Shown: one piece after another, positions 1 through 8,864 of the stretch
Layout: each line of letters opens with the position of its first letter
How positions within the stretch are numbered: the first letter of the stretch is position 1
From: Deferribacteres bacterium
GTDB taxonomy: Bacteria > Zhuqueibacterota > Zhuqueibacteria > Zhuqueibacterales > Geothermadaptataceae
Length of the DNA: 64,000 nt
Assembly (NCBI GenBank): GCA_020633675.1
Contig: JACKDE010000003.1
Span: 62,001-126,000, forward strand
Reading direction: 5' to 3'
Notes under the pieces: model-generated
Databases searched by the model: none
Seen by the model: the letters and a program-made list of their open reading frames with translations, nothing else
Told to the model about the DNA's origin: nothing
Made by a program: the position numbers and the translations under genes

Positions 1-163
1 GGCACGAGAGCACCGAAAGCAGCAAAGTCGTACCCGAGCGTCCGCAGCCGCCAATGATCACAGGCCGTTCACTCATCCGCCGCAACCGCTCGCCCTGCTC
101 CGGCCCGGCATGGGCATCGATATATTGCTGTACTTCAGAATCATTTTTAAAAATTGGTTGCAT
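1..163 (-). CDS. Sulfotransferase family protein, amino-terminal fragment
   Basis: Only the first 54 codons are present; the gene continues past the left edge. Residues 38-49 read GGCGRSGTTLLL, the phosphosulfate-binding loop typical of PAPS-dependent sulfotransferases, which transfer sulfate from PAPS to a hydroxyl or amino group of a sugar, lipid or protein. There is no signal peptide, so a cytoplasmic or membrane-facing enzyme is likely. The ATG at 163 is chosen because it is the first start in the open frame; an inner ATG at 76, just before the loop, is the alternative. No strong ribosome site is seen. The gene points away from the window in the same direction as the glycan-lyase genes behind it, so a role in sulfated glycans is possible but is inference from context only. 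Confidence 0.72.
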   Translation of the reverse strand, partial: MQPIFKNDSEVQQYIDAHAGPEQGERLRRMSERPVIIGGCGRSGTTLLLSVLSC

Positions 164-205
164 CACCGTTCTCAAATTATGTCATTTTTCGACCAGAAAT
201 ATTTG

Positions 206-258
206 ACCACAAAGGTGCAAAGACACCAACTCTTTTAGTGACTCGGCGTCTTGGTGGT
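206..258. repeat. Palindromic intergenic repeat of the CACCAAG type
   Basis: The 150 bases between the sulfotransferase start and the first lyase stop hold an imperfect palindrome. The left arm is ACCACAAAG (206-214) and the right arm CTTGGTGGT (250-258), with one mismatch and a loop containing GTGCAAAGACACC. A similar palindrome lies at 20994-21044. I see no gene here: the short open frame on the plus strand across it has no homology I recognise. Confidence 0.5.
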
Positions 259-313
259 ATAAAAATCCAGGCTAAATCTTTTATTTTCCATTCACGAAAA
301 TTCGTGGTAAGAC

Positions 314-2365
314 TCACACAACAAACTCCGGCACATCGCCTGTGGTGAGAATTTTTACTGAGCGGTTGGTGATGGAAATCTGCCAGCCATCATCCCGCCT
401 GGCGATCTCTGCTGGCTGCAGCCTTGCCATATCCGAGCGCGGCGAAACTTGCAAAGCCGTAACGATTTGCGATGAAGTTGCAGCTGCCGTTTCAGCCTGA
501 AAATATGGGAAAATGCCGTCTTCCTTGGGAATATCAAGCAGATTCTGGTTGAGGGTAATCCCGGCCTCGGCCGCCACTTTGCCGAGCAACACTGCATGCG
601 GCCGCTCGATCCAGAATGCGTTGCTTCCGTGCTTGCGCAAGGCCGCCATGCCATCACTGTTCTCTGGATGAAACCGCGCAGCAAAAGTGGACGCGTTATG
701 TTTCTTGCGCAACTGGTCAAAAATCACCAGCACATCCGGTTTCAGGAAAAGCACCGAGCGCATCACCAAATCCACATCGGCATCGACGAGCTGGTAGGCC
801 TGGGTGGCATCGCTGCACCACCACACGATTTCTCCGCGATCCACATAGCGCAGCAAGTGCGCTTCTGCATGGGAAGCGTTGGTACCCTCCTCGCCTTTGT
901 GATATTGATGGCCTTTGCCATCGACCAGCACTGCGTTGTGCGCCTCCGTGAGACGCAGCAGCCATTTTGGCTGTCTCCAGTCATAAGCCGCACCGTAGGG
1001 ATCAGTCAGCAGCCTTTCGCCAAATGCCTTGAAAATAAAACTGTTGCGGTCAGCGTGTTCGTGATTGGCTGGCATGCCGCTGCGAAAAGCGATCACGTTG
1101 TCATTTTTATCCCAGCCACTGCGGCAAATCACCCAATCGAGATCGAGACGCTTGTTGAGCAAGCGTGCGCCAGGCGGTTCGGCTTTAATCTCGGGACGGT
1201 ACCATAGCAAATCGGTAAACATGCGGCGATCGGCATAGTTGGCAGGCCCTGCGTCGTTGATCGAGCGATGATCGACATAGTTTTCCGCCACATACTGCGC
1301 CAGTCCGCTGCGGCCGCGGTTGGCGACCCACAAGGCGCTGGAGGCATGCACACTGGCGTTGGCATCGCTGAAATTGACGACGTCGATCTTGCCCTTTTCG
1401 GGCTTCTCCCCCATTTGCAAGCAGGCGATATATTCTGCATAACCATAAAAGTTGACCAGATCGAACCAATCGATATCGCCTATGATATTCTGATGCGCTT
1501 CCATAAAAACAAACAAGTTGCGCATCGAATAATCCGAATAGCTGACTCCTTCAAAATAACTGCCATCTTTGGAGAACATTGCCAGAAATTCTTTGGTGCT
1601 GTGCACCGCCAAATCGAGCCAGTCGTCGGCACGCTTATCGCGGCCTCGCAGCGCCAATGCTCCTAATCCAAGACCAGCGCACGGAATGGCTTTGAGGTTG
1701 GTGCCATCCAAAATAATTGGCCAGCGGCTCATGTCGATGTCATAATTGGCGAGGAAGTCAGGGTCGAAGCGCCAGTTTTTGGTATCCGGGTGATGTTCCA
1801 TTGTATAGAGGGCATTATAGCACGGCACGCAGCCTTTTTCGGTAATAGCATGCAGCAAATCAGCCTGTTGCTCAGGACTTAGGGCGTCGCCTAAAACTTC
1901 TTTTGCGAACAACAACATGATTGCGGCTTGTGGCGCCAACTGAAAACCAAGTGGTTTGGCCTCACCTTCGAGGAAATAGTCCCATTTATCGAGCTTTTGC
2001 ACAACTTCAAGCAGCTCAAGCAGATAAGCGCTACGTTGCTGATCCGGCTTGATTAGATAAACCAGGCTCTCGCGCTCGATCATGGCCATCACTTTGCGAC
2101 GGCCGGTAAACAAAAATTTGTCTGCTAACGCTTCATCGAGTTCTTTGCGATCCTGCTCAAAGTCGACATTCAGGCATTCCTGAAAATAGTCTTTTAGCAG
2201 CGCTGTTTCCGCATTGGCGCGGATACGTTTTAGGTCGCCAGGTAGGAAAAAAAGGTGTGAGGTATTTTGCGCCACGTGCAAACGCTTTTGCAACAAAGGT
2301 AGCGGCGGCAATGCTGACAGCGAAAGTGCTCCACCGACGAGTTTCAGCGCGGTTCTACGATCCAT
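314..2365 (-). CDS. Heparinase II/III family protein (polysaccharide lyase-like), copy 1
   Basis: This 683-residue protein is probably an exported uronate-polysaccharide lyase. The start at 2365 is supported by a strong ribosome site (GGAGGAAGG) and opens with MDRRTALKLVGG, a twin-arginine-like signal followed by a hydrophobic stretch. An alpha-toroid region follows, with GSYFEGVSYSDY near residue 268. The heparinase II/III beta-sandwich starts around residue 400 and carries NHEHADRNSF near residue 434, the conserved His/Asp/Asn stretch of this superfamily. It is clearly a paralogue of the protein at 3874-5919 (shared WDYFL, RWPxIL and NHEHADRNS motifs). An M14 carboxypeptidase gene lies between the two, all in one direction with short gaps, so one operon is likely. 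The substrate cannot be read from sequence; glycosaminoglycan, alginate-like or other uronic glycans are all possible. Confidence 0.85.
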   Translation of the reverse strand: MDRRTALKLVGGALSLSALPPLPLLQKRLHVAQNTSHLFFLPGDLKRIRANAETALLKDYFQECLNVDFEQDRKELDEALADKFLFTGRRKVMAMIERESLVYLIKPDQQRSAYLLELLEVVQKLDKWDYFLEGEAKPLGFQLAPQAAIMLLFAKEVLGDALSPEQQADLLHAITEKGCVPCYNALYTMEHHPDTKNWRFDPDFLANYDIDMSRWPIILDGTNLKAIPCAGLGLGALALRGRDKRADDWLDLAVHSTKEFLAMFSKDGSYFEGVSYSDYSMRNLFVFMEAHQNIIGDIDWFDLVNFYGYAEYIACLQMGEKPEKGKIDVVNFSDANASVHASSALWVANRGRSGLAQYVAENYVDHRSINDAGPANYADRRMFTDLLWYRPEIKAEPPGARLLNKRLDLDWVICRSGWDKNDNVIAFRSGMPANHEHADRNSFIFKAFGERLLTDPYGAAYDWRQPKWLLRLTEAHNAVLVDGKGHQYHKGEEGTNASHAEAHLLRYVDRGEIVWWCSDATQAYQLVDADVDLVMRSVLFLKPDVLVIFDQLRKKHNASTFAARFHPENSDGMAALRKHGSNAFWIERPHAVLLGKVAAEAGITLNQNLLDIPKEDGIFPYFQAETAAATSSQIVTALQVSPRSDMARLQPAEIARRDDGWQISITNRSVKILTTGDVPEFVV

Positions 2366-2470
2366 CCTTCCTCCGGTTTTAGCTATTCGATTGGCCTTAT
2401 GGTTTTGGCTCGACAAACAATTTAGTTTTAGGGTCAAAATTATCTTTGCAAATCAGGTGGAAATCTTTCC

Positions 2471-3721
2471 CTACTCCACCTCATTTAAAAGCACTTCCAT
2501 CATCGCATCTGCAGCGTTGGTCGCGATCATCCGAATGCGTGGTCGTTCGACTTCATCACCGACTTCATAGGTCACGGCATCGACATTGAAGGTGCGGTAA
2601 AACCAGCTTTTCGAGGTTGGTGATTCCACGCCACTTGGATCTTCATTGATGTGATAATCCGGCAATTTCTCACCCAAGCGTGCCAGCCAGCGGTCGGAAA
2701 ACCGATCTGGAAAGGTCTCGAAATCTTTAGTGACTGTATAAAATACATCTTCCTGCGTCGAGTGGAAATCGATACCGAAATAGACCTTGTTTTCGGGATT
2801 GTCTTTCAGCCCTAAAAACATTTGGCTGACCGCGCGGGTCTCGGGCTGGTTAAAATTGAGCCAGTCGCGATTCAAATCGACGCCTGCACGATTGTGGCGC
2901 CAGTGGCCATTGTCGACGCCGTCCGGATTCATCAGCGGTACCGCTACCACGGTAAACTGGTCACGGAAGCGCTGCGCCAAGTCCGTATCGCTGCACAGCC
3001 TTTCGATGAATGCCATCAGCGCGAAACTGCCGCTCACCTCCGGCGGGTGCTGGCGGCTGATGACCAGCACAAAGCGCCTGGCATTCGGTACATTGCTAAT
3101 CGTTAATTTACTGAGCGGCCGCCCCTCGCGAGACTCTGCAATCACACTCTTGTGCACATATGGCAACGCCACCAGGCTATCCGTCCACGCTTCGAACACG
3201 CTCGACGTGATGAGTTCCTGCCCGGAAACCAAAAGCGTATCAGGGCTGACGTCCAGCGAAAGCGTTGCCTGCGTGCGCGCCGAATCGATGTGCCAGCTTT
3301 CCTCCGCTAGCCGCTTCCAGCCAGTGTCATTCGTGCGAATTTTGGGCTGATAGCGGTGATTGCCGTCGCTGTAATTGAGCGTAACCTGTACGCGCCGCGC
3401 TTCCCGGCTCCAAACCTGGAATGCATACCAAGCGCTGTTATTCACCGGCGCGTTTTCGGGCAAAATATCGATTTCGTACTTGTCCGCATCGATTTGCCGG
3501 ACAGCATTGGCGCGTCCGCCTTCGAAATCGTTGCTGAACCAGACGCCAGCATTTTCAAAGCCCACAACCTCGCGGGTTTGCGGCGAAATTTGCTTGTCTT
3601 TGGTGTTGGTCGAGCCCGGTGGATCGTAGGATAGTGGTTGATCATTCTGATCTGTTTGCGAGCAACCGGACAGAATGCCGCCGGTCAGCAAAATGAATAG
3701 TGACTTCTTTAATATTTGCAT
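2471..3721 (-). CDS. M14-family zinc carboxypeptidase-like lipoprotein
   Basis: This 416-residue protein has a lipoprotein signal (lipobox around GGILSGC, Cys20), so it probably acts at the periplasmic side of a membrane. An N-terminal beta-rich domain of about 170 residues is followed by an M14 metallopeptidase domain. The zinc and substrate residues look complete: RQHPPE (HxxE), NPDG, RHNRAGVDLNRDW, DFHST for the third zinc ligand and TYEVGDE with the catalytic Glu. The layout (small N-terminal sandwich plus M14) resembles the cytosolic-carboxypeptidase-like M14 subfamily. The start at 3721 is preceded by GAGG. It lies between two heparinase paralogues, so it may trim peptide linked to, or released with, the glycan; that role is inference. 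Confidence 0.86.
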   Translation of the reverse strand: MQILKKSLFILLTGGILSGCSQTDQNDQPLSYDPPGSTNTKDKQISPQTREVVGFENAGVWFSNDFEGGRANAVRQIDADKYEIDILPENAPVNNSAWYAFQVWSREARRVQVTLNYSDGNHRYQPKIRTNDTGWKRLAEESWHIDSARTQATLSLDVSPDTLLVSGQELITSSVFEAWTDSLVALPYVHKSVIAESREGRPLSKLTISNVPNARRFVLVISRQHPPEVSGSFALMAFIERLCSDTDLAQRFRDQFTVVAVPLMNPDGVDNGHWRHNRAGVDLNRDWLNFNQPETRAVSQMFLGLKDNPENKVYFGIDFHSTQEDVFYTVTKDFETFPDRFSDRWLARLGEKLPDYHINEDPSGVESPTSKSWFYRTFNVDAVTYEVGDEVERPRIRMIATNAADAMMEVLLNEVE

Positions 3722-3851
3722 TGCTGGCCTCAGTTTTGATTTGTTTTAAATAATAATGCCTTTGGTTCAGCCGCAAATGACGCAAATATTCACCAACAAT
3801 GTCAAACCAAGTTAATTGCGGCAATTTGCAACATTCGTGACAAAAGGCATC

Positions 3852-3869
3852 TGCAAAGCAGGCTTTGCA
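3852..3869 (-). terminator. Hairpin after the lyase gene, possible weak terminator
   Basis: A perfect 8-bp stem (TGCAAAGC / GCTTTGCA) with a 2-base AG loop begins four bases after the stop codon of the 3874-5919 gene on its coding strand. The tail reads GATGCCTTTTG, so the T-run is short. It could attenuate or protect the transcript end rather than stop transcription fully. Confidence 0.35.
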
Positions 3870-3873
3870 TTTT

Positions 3874-5919
3874 TCAATAAACACCAAACTCCGGTATTCG
3901 CCCACTATCGAAAACACGCACTTCTTTTCGCTTGCCGCTGTTATTGACTATGATCCGGTAGCAGCCTTCTTTTTCCAGCCATTTTATACTGCCAGTCGCT
4001 TTGCCACCGTCGCCCTTTTCAGGCAGCAAAATCGTGATCAACAAGCTCTCTTTTTGTGCATTTTTGCTGCTGACTTGTGCAAATGGGTACATGTTGGCTT
4101 TTTCAGGCGGAATCGGCAAATGATCCACTGCATAAGTCGTTTGTACTGATCCGCCAGTTAAGCCGCGCATTTGTGATGCGGGCCGCACAGTCGTGAATCC
4201 ATTATTGTCAGCGCTGATTTGGCCTTTGCCATCGTTGTTATAGGCAAAAAAGCGCAGCTCTACCTGCGACGGCATCGTCTTTTTTTGGACTTTGTCCAGC
4301 AAAACAATGGCCGGAAGCTCATGCAGGACGACCACGGTACGGGTGATCGAAGCCACATCGGGATTGACGATTTGATAGCCTGGCGTGGCATCGCTGCACC
4401 AGAAAAGATAATCGCTGCGCTCGCCTGCCCGCACGATATGCGCCCACGCTTTCGATGAATTGGTGCCTTCTCGACCATCGACGTAATGATGCCCCTGGCC
4501 GTCGATCAGCACTGCGCTGTGGCCGGCTGTGTGCCGCATCATCCAGGAAGGATCTGTGAAAGAATACGGTGGCCGGTGCGGATCGGTCACCAGTTGCTCA
4601 CCGAACGCTTTGACGATGATGCTGTTACGATCGGCATGCTCGTGATTCATCGGCCCGCCACTGCGCATGGCAACCACCAAATCTTGCCTGCTGTAGCCCG
4701 TGCGCGCAACCAGCCAATCAAGGTCTGCCTTGTAAATATGCGGTTGGGGCGAAGGTGGCTCGGCGGTGATCGTCGGATTGTACCACAAGACCGACCACTG
4801 ATCATGACCACGCGCCAGGTTTTTGCCATACCATTGCGCACGCCGATCGTGCTGTTGGTCAGCTGTCCAAAACGCGACAGACGAAAATGCTCCCTGGCCG
4901 GCATCGCTAAAATTGATAATTTCATAGGGATTGTCATTGGTTGGCATCGTCATTTCCTGCAAAAACCCAACATAGCCTGACCAGTTGACGATATCGGAAA
5001 GGTCGACACCGAGTATGCGTTTGAGCGGCACGGCAGCCTGCAGAATATGCGAAGTCGTGTAATGCGCATACGAAACACCTTCCTGGTACGAACCGTCTTT
5101 TTCAAACAGATCACGGAAAGATTCAATACTGAAAATTGCTTGTTCGATCCAGCGTTTGCTGTCGGCAGACTCGCCGAGATATTTTTGGTGGGTCAAAGCT
5201 CCGATGGCCAAAGCAGAAGCGGGTACCGCTTTCAGATTGATTTTGTCCAAAATATAGGGCCAGCGCGAATGATCCCAGCCGCGGTCGCCGGGACGGTGCT
5301 CGAAATAGGTACTGGCCGGATTGATGTGCCAACCGGTGACACGTTCGGGATAGCGCATGCCCCAGATCGCCACGAAACACGGCTCGTTGCCCTTCTCACC
5401 CATCACCCGCAGCCATGCATCGCGCTCTTTCGGATCGATCAGATCACCCAAGAACTCGACGGTAAGCGACACAGCGATGGCCGCTGCTGAAGCGCGCTGT
5501 AAGCCCATCACCCTATCGCCGTCGAGAAAATAGTCCCAAATGGGGAACTTCATGATGGTGCGTACGGCTTTCACCGCCAAATCTGCCGATTCGCGCTTGC
5601 CAGTGAAAACGTAATGAAAGGCCATATCCTGGGCAAACCGGCTCAGTCGTGCAATATCGTAAAGGTGATCGTTGTAACGCACTTCCGACTCCATGAAGCG
5701 CACTTCTGCTTCGCGATCAACGCTTTCGAGGCTGGTTTTAAACTCGGCAAACAACGGATCGTTGTTGAAACGCTCGCGCAGCTTCGGAATATCTTTTTGA
5801 TCAAAAAACAGGCCGGTGCTGGTTTGGGCGGTTGCGGGTAGGTTGAAAAGCAGGATTAAAAGGATCTTCGACAGCATAACTTTAGATACTTTTCGAAAGT
5901 CCGTTAGCTTGAACTTCAT
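3874..5919 (-). CDS. Heparinase II/III family protein (polysaccharide lyase-like), copy 2
   Basis: A 681-residue paralogue of the lyase at 314-2365. The ATG at 5919 has a strong ribosome site (GGAGGTG, eight bases upstream). The first 32 residues form a signal peptide with a long charged start and a hydrophobic core ending in PATAQ, so export by the Sec route is likely, unlike the twin-arginine-like start of copy 1. GSYQEGVSYAHY lies near residue 275 and NHEHADRNS near residue 424. Both copies keep the same motif order, so both are probably active and may differ in specificity or end/internal action. The IS200-type element begins 62 bases upstream of the start and may have brought or disturbed the promoter. 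Confidence 0.85.
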   Translation of the reverse strand: MKFKLTDFRKVSKVMLSKILLILLFNLPATAQTSTGLFFDQKDIPKLRERFNNDPLFAEFKTSLESVDREAEVRFMESEVRYNDHLYDIARLSRFAQDMAFHYVFTGKRESADLAVKAVRTIMKFPIWDYFLDGDRVMGLQRASAAAIAVSLTVEFLGDLIDPKERDAWLRVMGEKGNEPCFVAIWGMRYPERVTGWHINPASTYFEHRPGDRGWDHSRWPYILDKINLKAVPASALAIGALTHQKYLGESADSKRWIEQAIFSIESFRDLFEKDGSYQEGVSYAHYTTSHILQAAVPLKRILGVDLSDIVNWSGYVGFLQEMTMPTNDNPYEIINFSDAGQGAFSSVAFWTADQQHDRRAQWYGKNLARGHDQWSVLWYNPTITAEPPSPQPHIYKADLDWLVARTGYSRQDLVVAMRSGGPMNHEHADRNSIIVKAFGEQLVTDPHRPPYSFTDPSWMMRHTAGHSAVLIDGQGHHYVDGREGTNSSKAWAHIVRAGERSDYLFWCSDATPGYQIVNPDVASITRTVVVLHELPAIVLLDKVQKKTMPSQVELRFFAYNNDGKGQISADNNGFTTVRPASQMRGLTGGSVQTTYAVDHLPIPPEKANMYPFAQVSSKNAQKESLLITILLPEKGDGGKATGSIKWLEKEGCYRIIVNNSGKRKEVRVFDSGRIPEFGVY

Positions 5920-5981
5920 TGTTTCACACCTCCAAATTTCGATTCGGCATCAATTACTTCCAGTAGTGACGCTTGGCAATA

Positions 5982-6003
5982 ACCCGCCAATTCATTGGTG
6001 GGT
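5982..6003. repeat. Right-end hairpin of the IS200-type element
   Basis: Stem ACCCGCCAAT / ATTGGTGGGT with a TC loop; nine Watson-Crick pairs and one G-T pair. It lies 11 bases beyond the tnpA stop codon. Confidence 0.6.
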
Positions 6004-6014
6004 AGGCAGAAAAC

Positions 6015-6467
6015 TCACCCCCACAAATAACGCTCGTCATAATCGATATCATGCTTCTGCAAAAATGAAATATACTCAGTCTGAAATATTGACTTGCTAT
6101 GGTGTTGTCTCTGGTTACGAATATACCCAATCGTTCGCTTGATTCCGGAGAGACTGAAGCTGAATGCGCCGTATCCTTCTTGCCATTTAAAATGTCGATA
6201 CTCCGAAAAAGTCTTACTAACCCACCTCGACGAATTGCCTTTGATCAACTGAATTGCTTTGGAAATGGATAAAGTTGGAGGTAACGACAACTTAAGATGT
6301 ACATGATCTTCAACTCCGCCGACGGCCAATGCCTTCATTTTGTTTTCGCGTGCGAGCGCTCCGATGTATTGCCAGAGACGCGTCTGAAGCTCCGGCGTGA
6401 TCAATTTTTGCCGATATTTGGTGCTAAAAACGCAATGCACATAAATCGAAATATACGAATGTGCCAT
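6015..6467 (-). CDS. tnpA: IS200/IS605 family Y1 transposase TnpA
   Basis: A 150-residue single-strand DNA transposase of the HUH/Y1 class. The HUH motif is HVHL (in VEDHVHLKLSL, around residue 60) and the catalytic tyrosine lies in IGYIRNQRQHH near residue 118. The C-terminal YDERYLW is typical of this subgroup. The start at 6467 is chosen for the ribosome site GGAGGG six bases upstream; a longer frame exists but has no such site. Such enzymes cut and join the bottom or top strand at hairpins. The gene is intact, with no frameshift, and no TnpB or guide-RNA partner is present. It could also act on the related hairpins elsewhere in the window. Confidence 0.9.
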   Translation of the reverse strand: MAHSYISIYVHCVFSTKYRQKLITPELQTRLWQYIGALARENKMKALAVGGVEDHVHLKLSLPPTLSISKAIQLIKGNSSRWVSKTFSEYRHFKWQEGYGAFSFSLSGIKRTIGYIRNQRQHHSKSIFQTEYISFLQKHDIDYDERYLWG

Positions 6468-6549
6468 GATTCCCTCCATTTTTTTGATTTGCATTTCGAC
6501 CATCCCGATGGAATTTTGGTGATAATCGGTGTTTTTAATTTGCCCTTTT

Positions 6550-6569
6550 CCCAGAAATGAATTTCTGGG
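6550..6569. repeat. Left-end hairpin of the IS200-type element
   Basis: Perfect 9-bp inverted repeat with a GA loop: CCCAGAAATGAATTTCTGGG. It directly abuts the stop codon of the GH42-like gene (6570-6572), so it could also act as that gene's 3' end structure; no T-run follows. Confidence 0.6.
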
Positions 6570-8795
6570 CTATTTCACAAAAATCCGCACCTCCCCATAT
6601 TTCAAATTTAGATCAAATTGCTGCCGCGTCCGCCCGGTCTCGACCATTTTCATCGGCTTGGGCAACGTCAGCGTGCGCGCACCATCCGAAGTCGCGACCA
6701 ACATGGCAGCATCTTCCACCGACACCACAATGTCCGGCTCAGAGCTCCAGGGCATGGCGCCAGCCTGCTGCGCCAGCCAACGCAAAACAGGCTGCGGCAT
6801 CGGCGCGGTGCCGACGTAGACTGACTGCCAGCCATCCATTTGCTTGCGGGCAAAAGCCACCTCATCACAATCTGTCCAATAGCCCAGGTTTTCCGCATCG
6901 CTATCCTGCACGGCGAAGCGCGGCCAGCGGTGGTCGCTGACACCGAATGTCTGCTCGATTTTTCCATGCTCACCGTCGAAATCCGCGCGTACCAGCATTG
7001 GTCCGGGTTCGGTGCGCACCTCAAACTCAAAGCCGGTGAGGCGCTGCATTTGCGCCAAATCGAGCTTGTCCGGCGCAATGAAACCAGGCGCGTACATCCA
7101 GACTACGGTTGTGCCGCTGTTTCGCAGCAATTCATGCAATTGCGTCACTTCATCTTTGCGCATCGAGAACGTGTTGACCATAAAAAGCAGGCCATATTTT
7201 TCAGCGTCGCTGCGATTCAAATCGAACCGATACAGATAATCCACCGGCGCGCCGATGCGGTGCAGCGCGCGCACCTGCGAATCCATGAACCAGCGGGTAA
7301 AATAGTCGAGATTGTAGGCTCCGAATTCGAACGGCGCTTCCGCACGCCAGTGCCGGGTAGCGAACAAGCTTTGAGCATCATACACGGCCGCGATGCGCGC
7401 AACCGATTGCAGATTCATATCGGCGCGCAGTTTACCCAACTCGGCAAAACGCTGCACCTGCTCGATGATCGGCTCGTCCGCATACCAGCTTTTTTTGGTG
7501 CGCATGACCGGCCCGAAATCGAACAGCCAGCCGCCACAACCACTGGCAAAAACGCGTCCTAAATCGCGCTGCAAAATCTGCATCGTGCCCTCGACTGTGG
7601 TTGAGCCATCGCCGCCGACCATGCACAATTCACGCTCGACGTCGCTGCCGCCGGTGCCATCAGGATTGATCGGCGGTGGCTCGAGATAGGTGCCGGCATC
7701 CAGCTCGGGCAAATAGAGTTTGCCGTGCCGCTTCAGCGATTCCAGCAGCACGCGATAGCCGCCATCGCCGGCCACACCGCGCGCCCGCCCCAAATCATTG
7801 CCCGCGCCATCGATGACATCGTGCTCCCACCATTGCCGGCCTTCGATATTGGTGGTTTGGTACGAATAGGGACTGGCGAGAAAGTCGATATGCGGGGAGC
7901 GCAGGATTTTTTCCGGGGCGAGATGGCCGCCTTCCTGGATCCAGACATTTTCGAGCTGGTAGCCATAAAAAGCGCCGCACAGCACGCGATTTTCGGTCTC
8001 TTCTTTGGTGATGCGGGCAAAATGCAGCAGCGTTTCCGCGCAAACATCTTCGTGAAAACGGCGATAGTGCTCGATGACATCGTGCTCTTTTTCGGGATCG
8101 CGCAGCAGGCCGTATTGGTTCTGTAAGCGTGCATCGAGGCCGGGCACCGCACCGATTTTGCGCTGCATCTGCTCACTCAAATCCGGTACAAATTCCGATA
8201 AATAGTGGTGCCATTCGCCATATATCCCACTGCCGATTTGGTAGCCGACCAACCGGCTGGCGAGCGGCGAATTTTCCATAAATTGCAAAAACGCGCGGAG
8301 CAACTTTTCCATATCGGCGCGCCAGATGTCCGAGGCCCATGACGGCTCCTGCATGCTGATGCCCCACAGCATGCCGCCTTCTCCGCTCCTGATCACGTCG
8401 CGGTACTGGCGGTCATTGTCCGGTTGGGTCGGCAACGCGCAGACGATCAGCTCATCCGGATGCTGCTGTTTCCACCATGCAGGTACGTCGAGCAGCACGC
8501 GCGGCAAGAAATATGCATCCGGATTTTGCGCCAACAGCTTTTCGAACAGCGCTTCGAATTCTGACCAATCGTAGCGACCCGACTCCGGCCAGGACGCGTT
8601 GAGACCGAGAATCGGGTGCAGCAAATCGATGCCACATTCTCTAAAAATCCGAGCGCTGTCCACCAGCCCCCAGCTCCAGGCCAGCAAGGGATAGACTTCA
8701 TCGCCATTCAGAAACAGCCGCGGGGCGCCGCATTCAGTGCGCACCTGCGCCACTGCCTTATTTTCATTTTTGAGCTTTGTTATGTATGGGTACAT
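6570..8795 (-). CDS. GH42-like (clan GH-A) glycoside hydrolase
   Basis: A 741-residue protein with the layout of beta-galactosidases of the GH42 type: a TIM barrel followed by a glutamine-amidotransferase-like domain (around VVWMYAPGFIAP, residue ~560) and a short beta-domain. Candidate catalytic acids are the Glu of IYGEWHHY (about residue 193, strand 4) and the Glu of LYLPELDAGT (about residue 363, strand 7). No signal peptide is visible, so it probably acts in the cytoplasm on imported oligosaccharides. The ATG at 8795 has a weak AGAAGA site; a GTG at 8837 is an alternative. The true substrate may not be galactose; the family match is by layout, not by diagnostic motif. It follows the third heparinase gene with a 69-base gap and is likely co-transcribed. 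Confidence 0.7.
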   Translation of the reverse strand: MYPYITKLKNENKAVAQVRTECGAPRLFLNGDEVYPLLAWSWGLVDSARIFRECGIDLLHPILGLNASWPESGRYDWSEFEALFEKLLAQNPDAYFLPRVLLDVPAWWKQQHPDELIVCALPTQPDNDRQYRDVIRSGEGGMLWGISMQEPSWASDIWRADMEKLLRAFLQFMENSPLASRLVGYQIGSGIYGEWHHYLSEFVPDLSEQMQRKIGAVPGLDARLQNQYGLLRDPEKEHDVIEHYRRFHEDVCAETLLHFARITKEETENRVLCGAFYGYQLENVWIQEGGHLAPEKILRSPHIDFLASPYSYQTTNIEGRQWWEHDVIDGAGNDLGRARGVAGDGGYRVLLESLKRHGKLYLPELDAGTYLEPPPINPDGTGGSDVERELCMVGGDGSTTVEGTMQILQRDLGRVFASGCGGWLFDFGPVMRTKKSWYADEPIIEQVQRFAELGKLRADMNLQSVARIAAVYDAQSLFATRHWRAEAPFEFGAYNLDYFTRWFMDSQVRALHRIGAPVDYLYRFDLNRSDAEKYGLLFMVNTFSMRKDEVTQLHELLRNSGTTVVWMYAPGFIAPDKLDLAQMQRLTGFEFEVRTEPGPMLVRADFDGEHGKIEQTFGVSDHRWPRFAVQDSDAENLGYWTDCDEVAFARKQMDGWQSVYVGTAPMPQPVLRWLAQQAGAMPWSSEPDIVVSVEDAAMLVATSDGARTLTLPKPMKMVETGRTRQQFDLNLKYGEVRIFVK

Positions 8796-8864
8796 GTGCA
8801 CTCTTCTATATTTTTGTTTTTCATACAATTGTGTCACTGTTCAGCTGTACTTGGGGCGATAGGA

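Larger units (their letters stand above)
5982..6569 (-). mobile_element. IS200-type insertion sequence (single-gene Y1 transposon)
   Basis: The Y1 transposase gene is flanked by two hairpins of the kind that mark the ends of IS200/IS605 elements: 6550-6569 upstream of tnpA (left end) and 5982-6003 downstream (right end). Both hairpins carry the same loop core, ATTCAT/ATGAAT. The span of about 590 bases fits a tnpA-only element. The exact cleavage sites are not determined; they should lie just outside the hairpins. It is inserted between the GH42-like gene and the second heparinase gene. Confidence 0.65.

Noticed and set aside
596..1207. Long plus-strand open frame opposite the first lyase
   Set aside because: It is antisense to a clear heparinase II/III gene, and the translation is His/Arg-rich without motifs.
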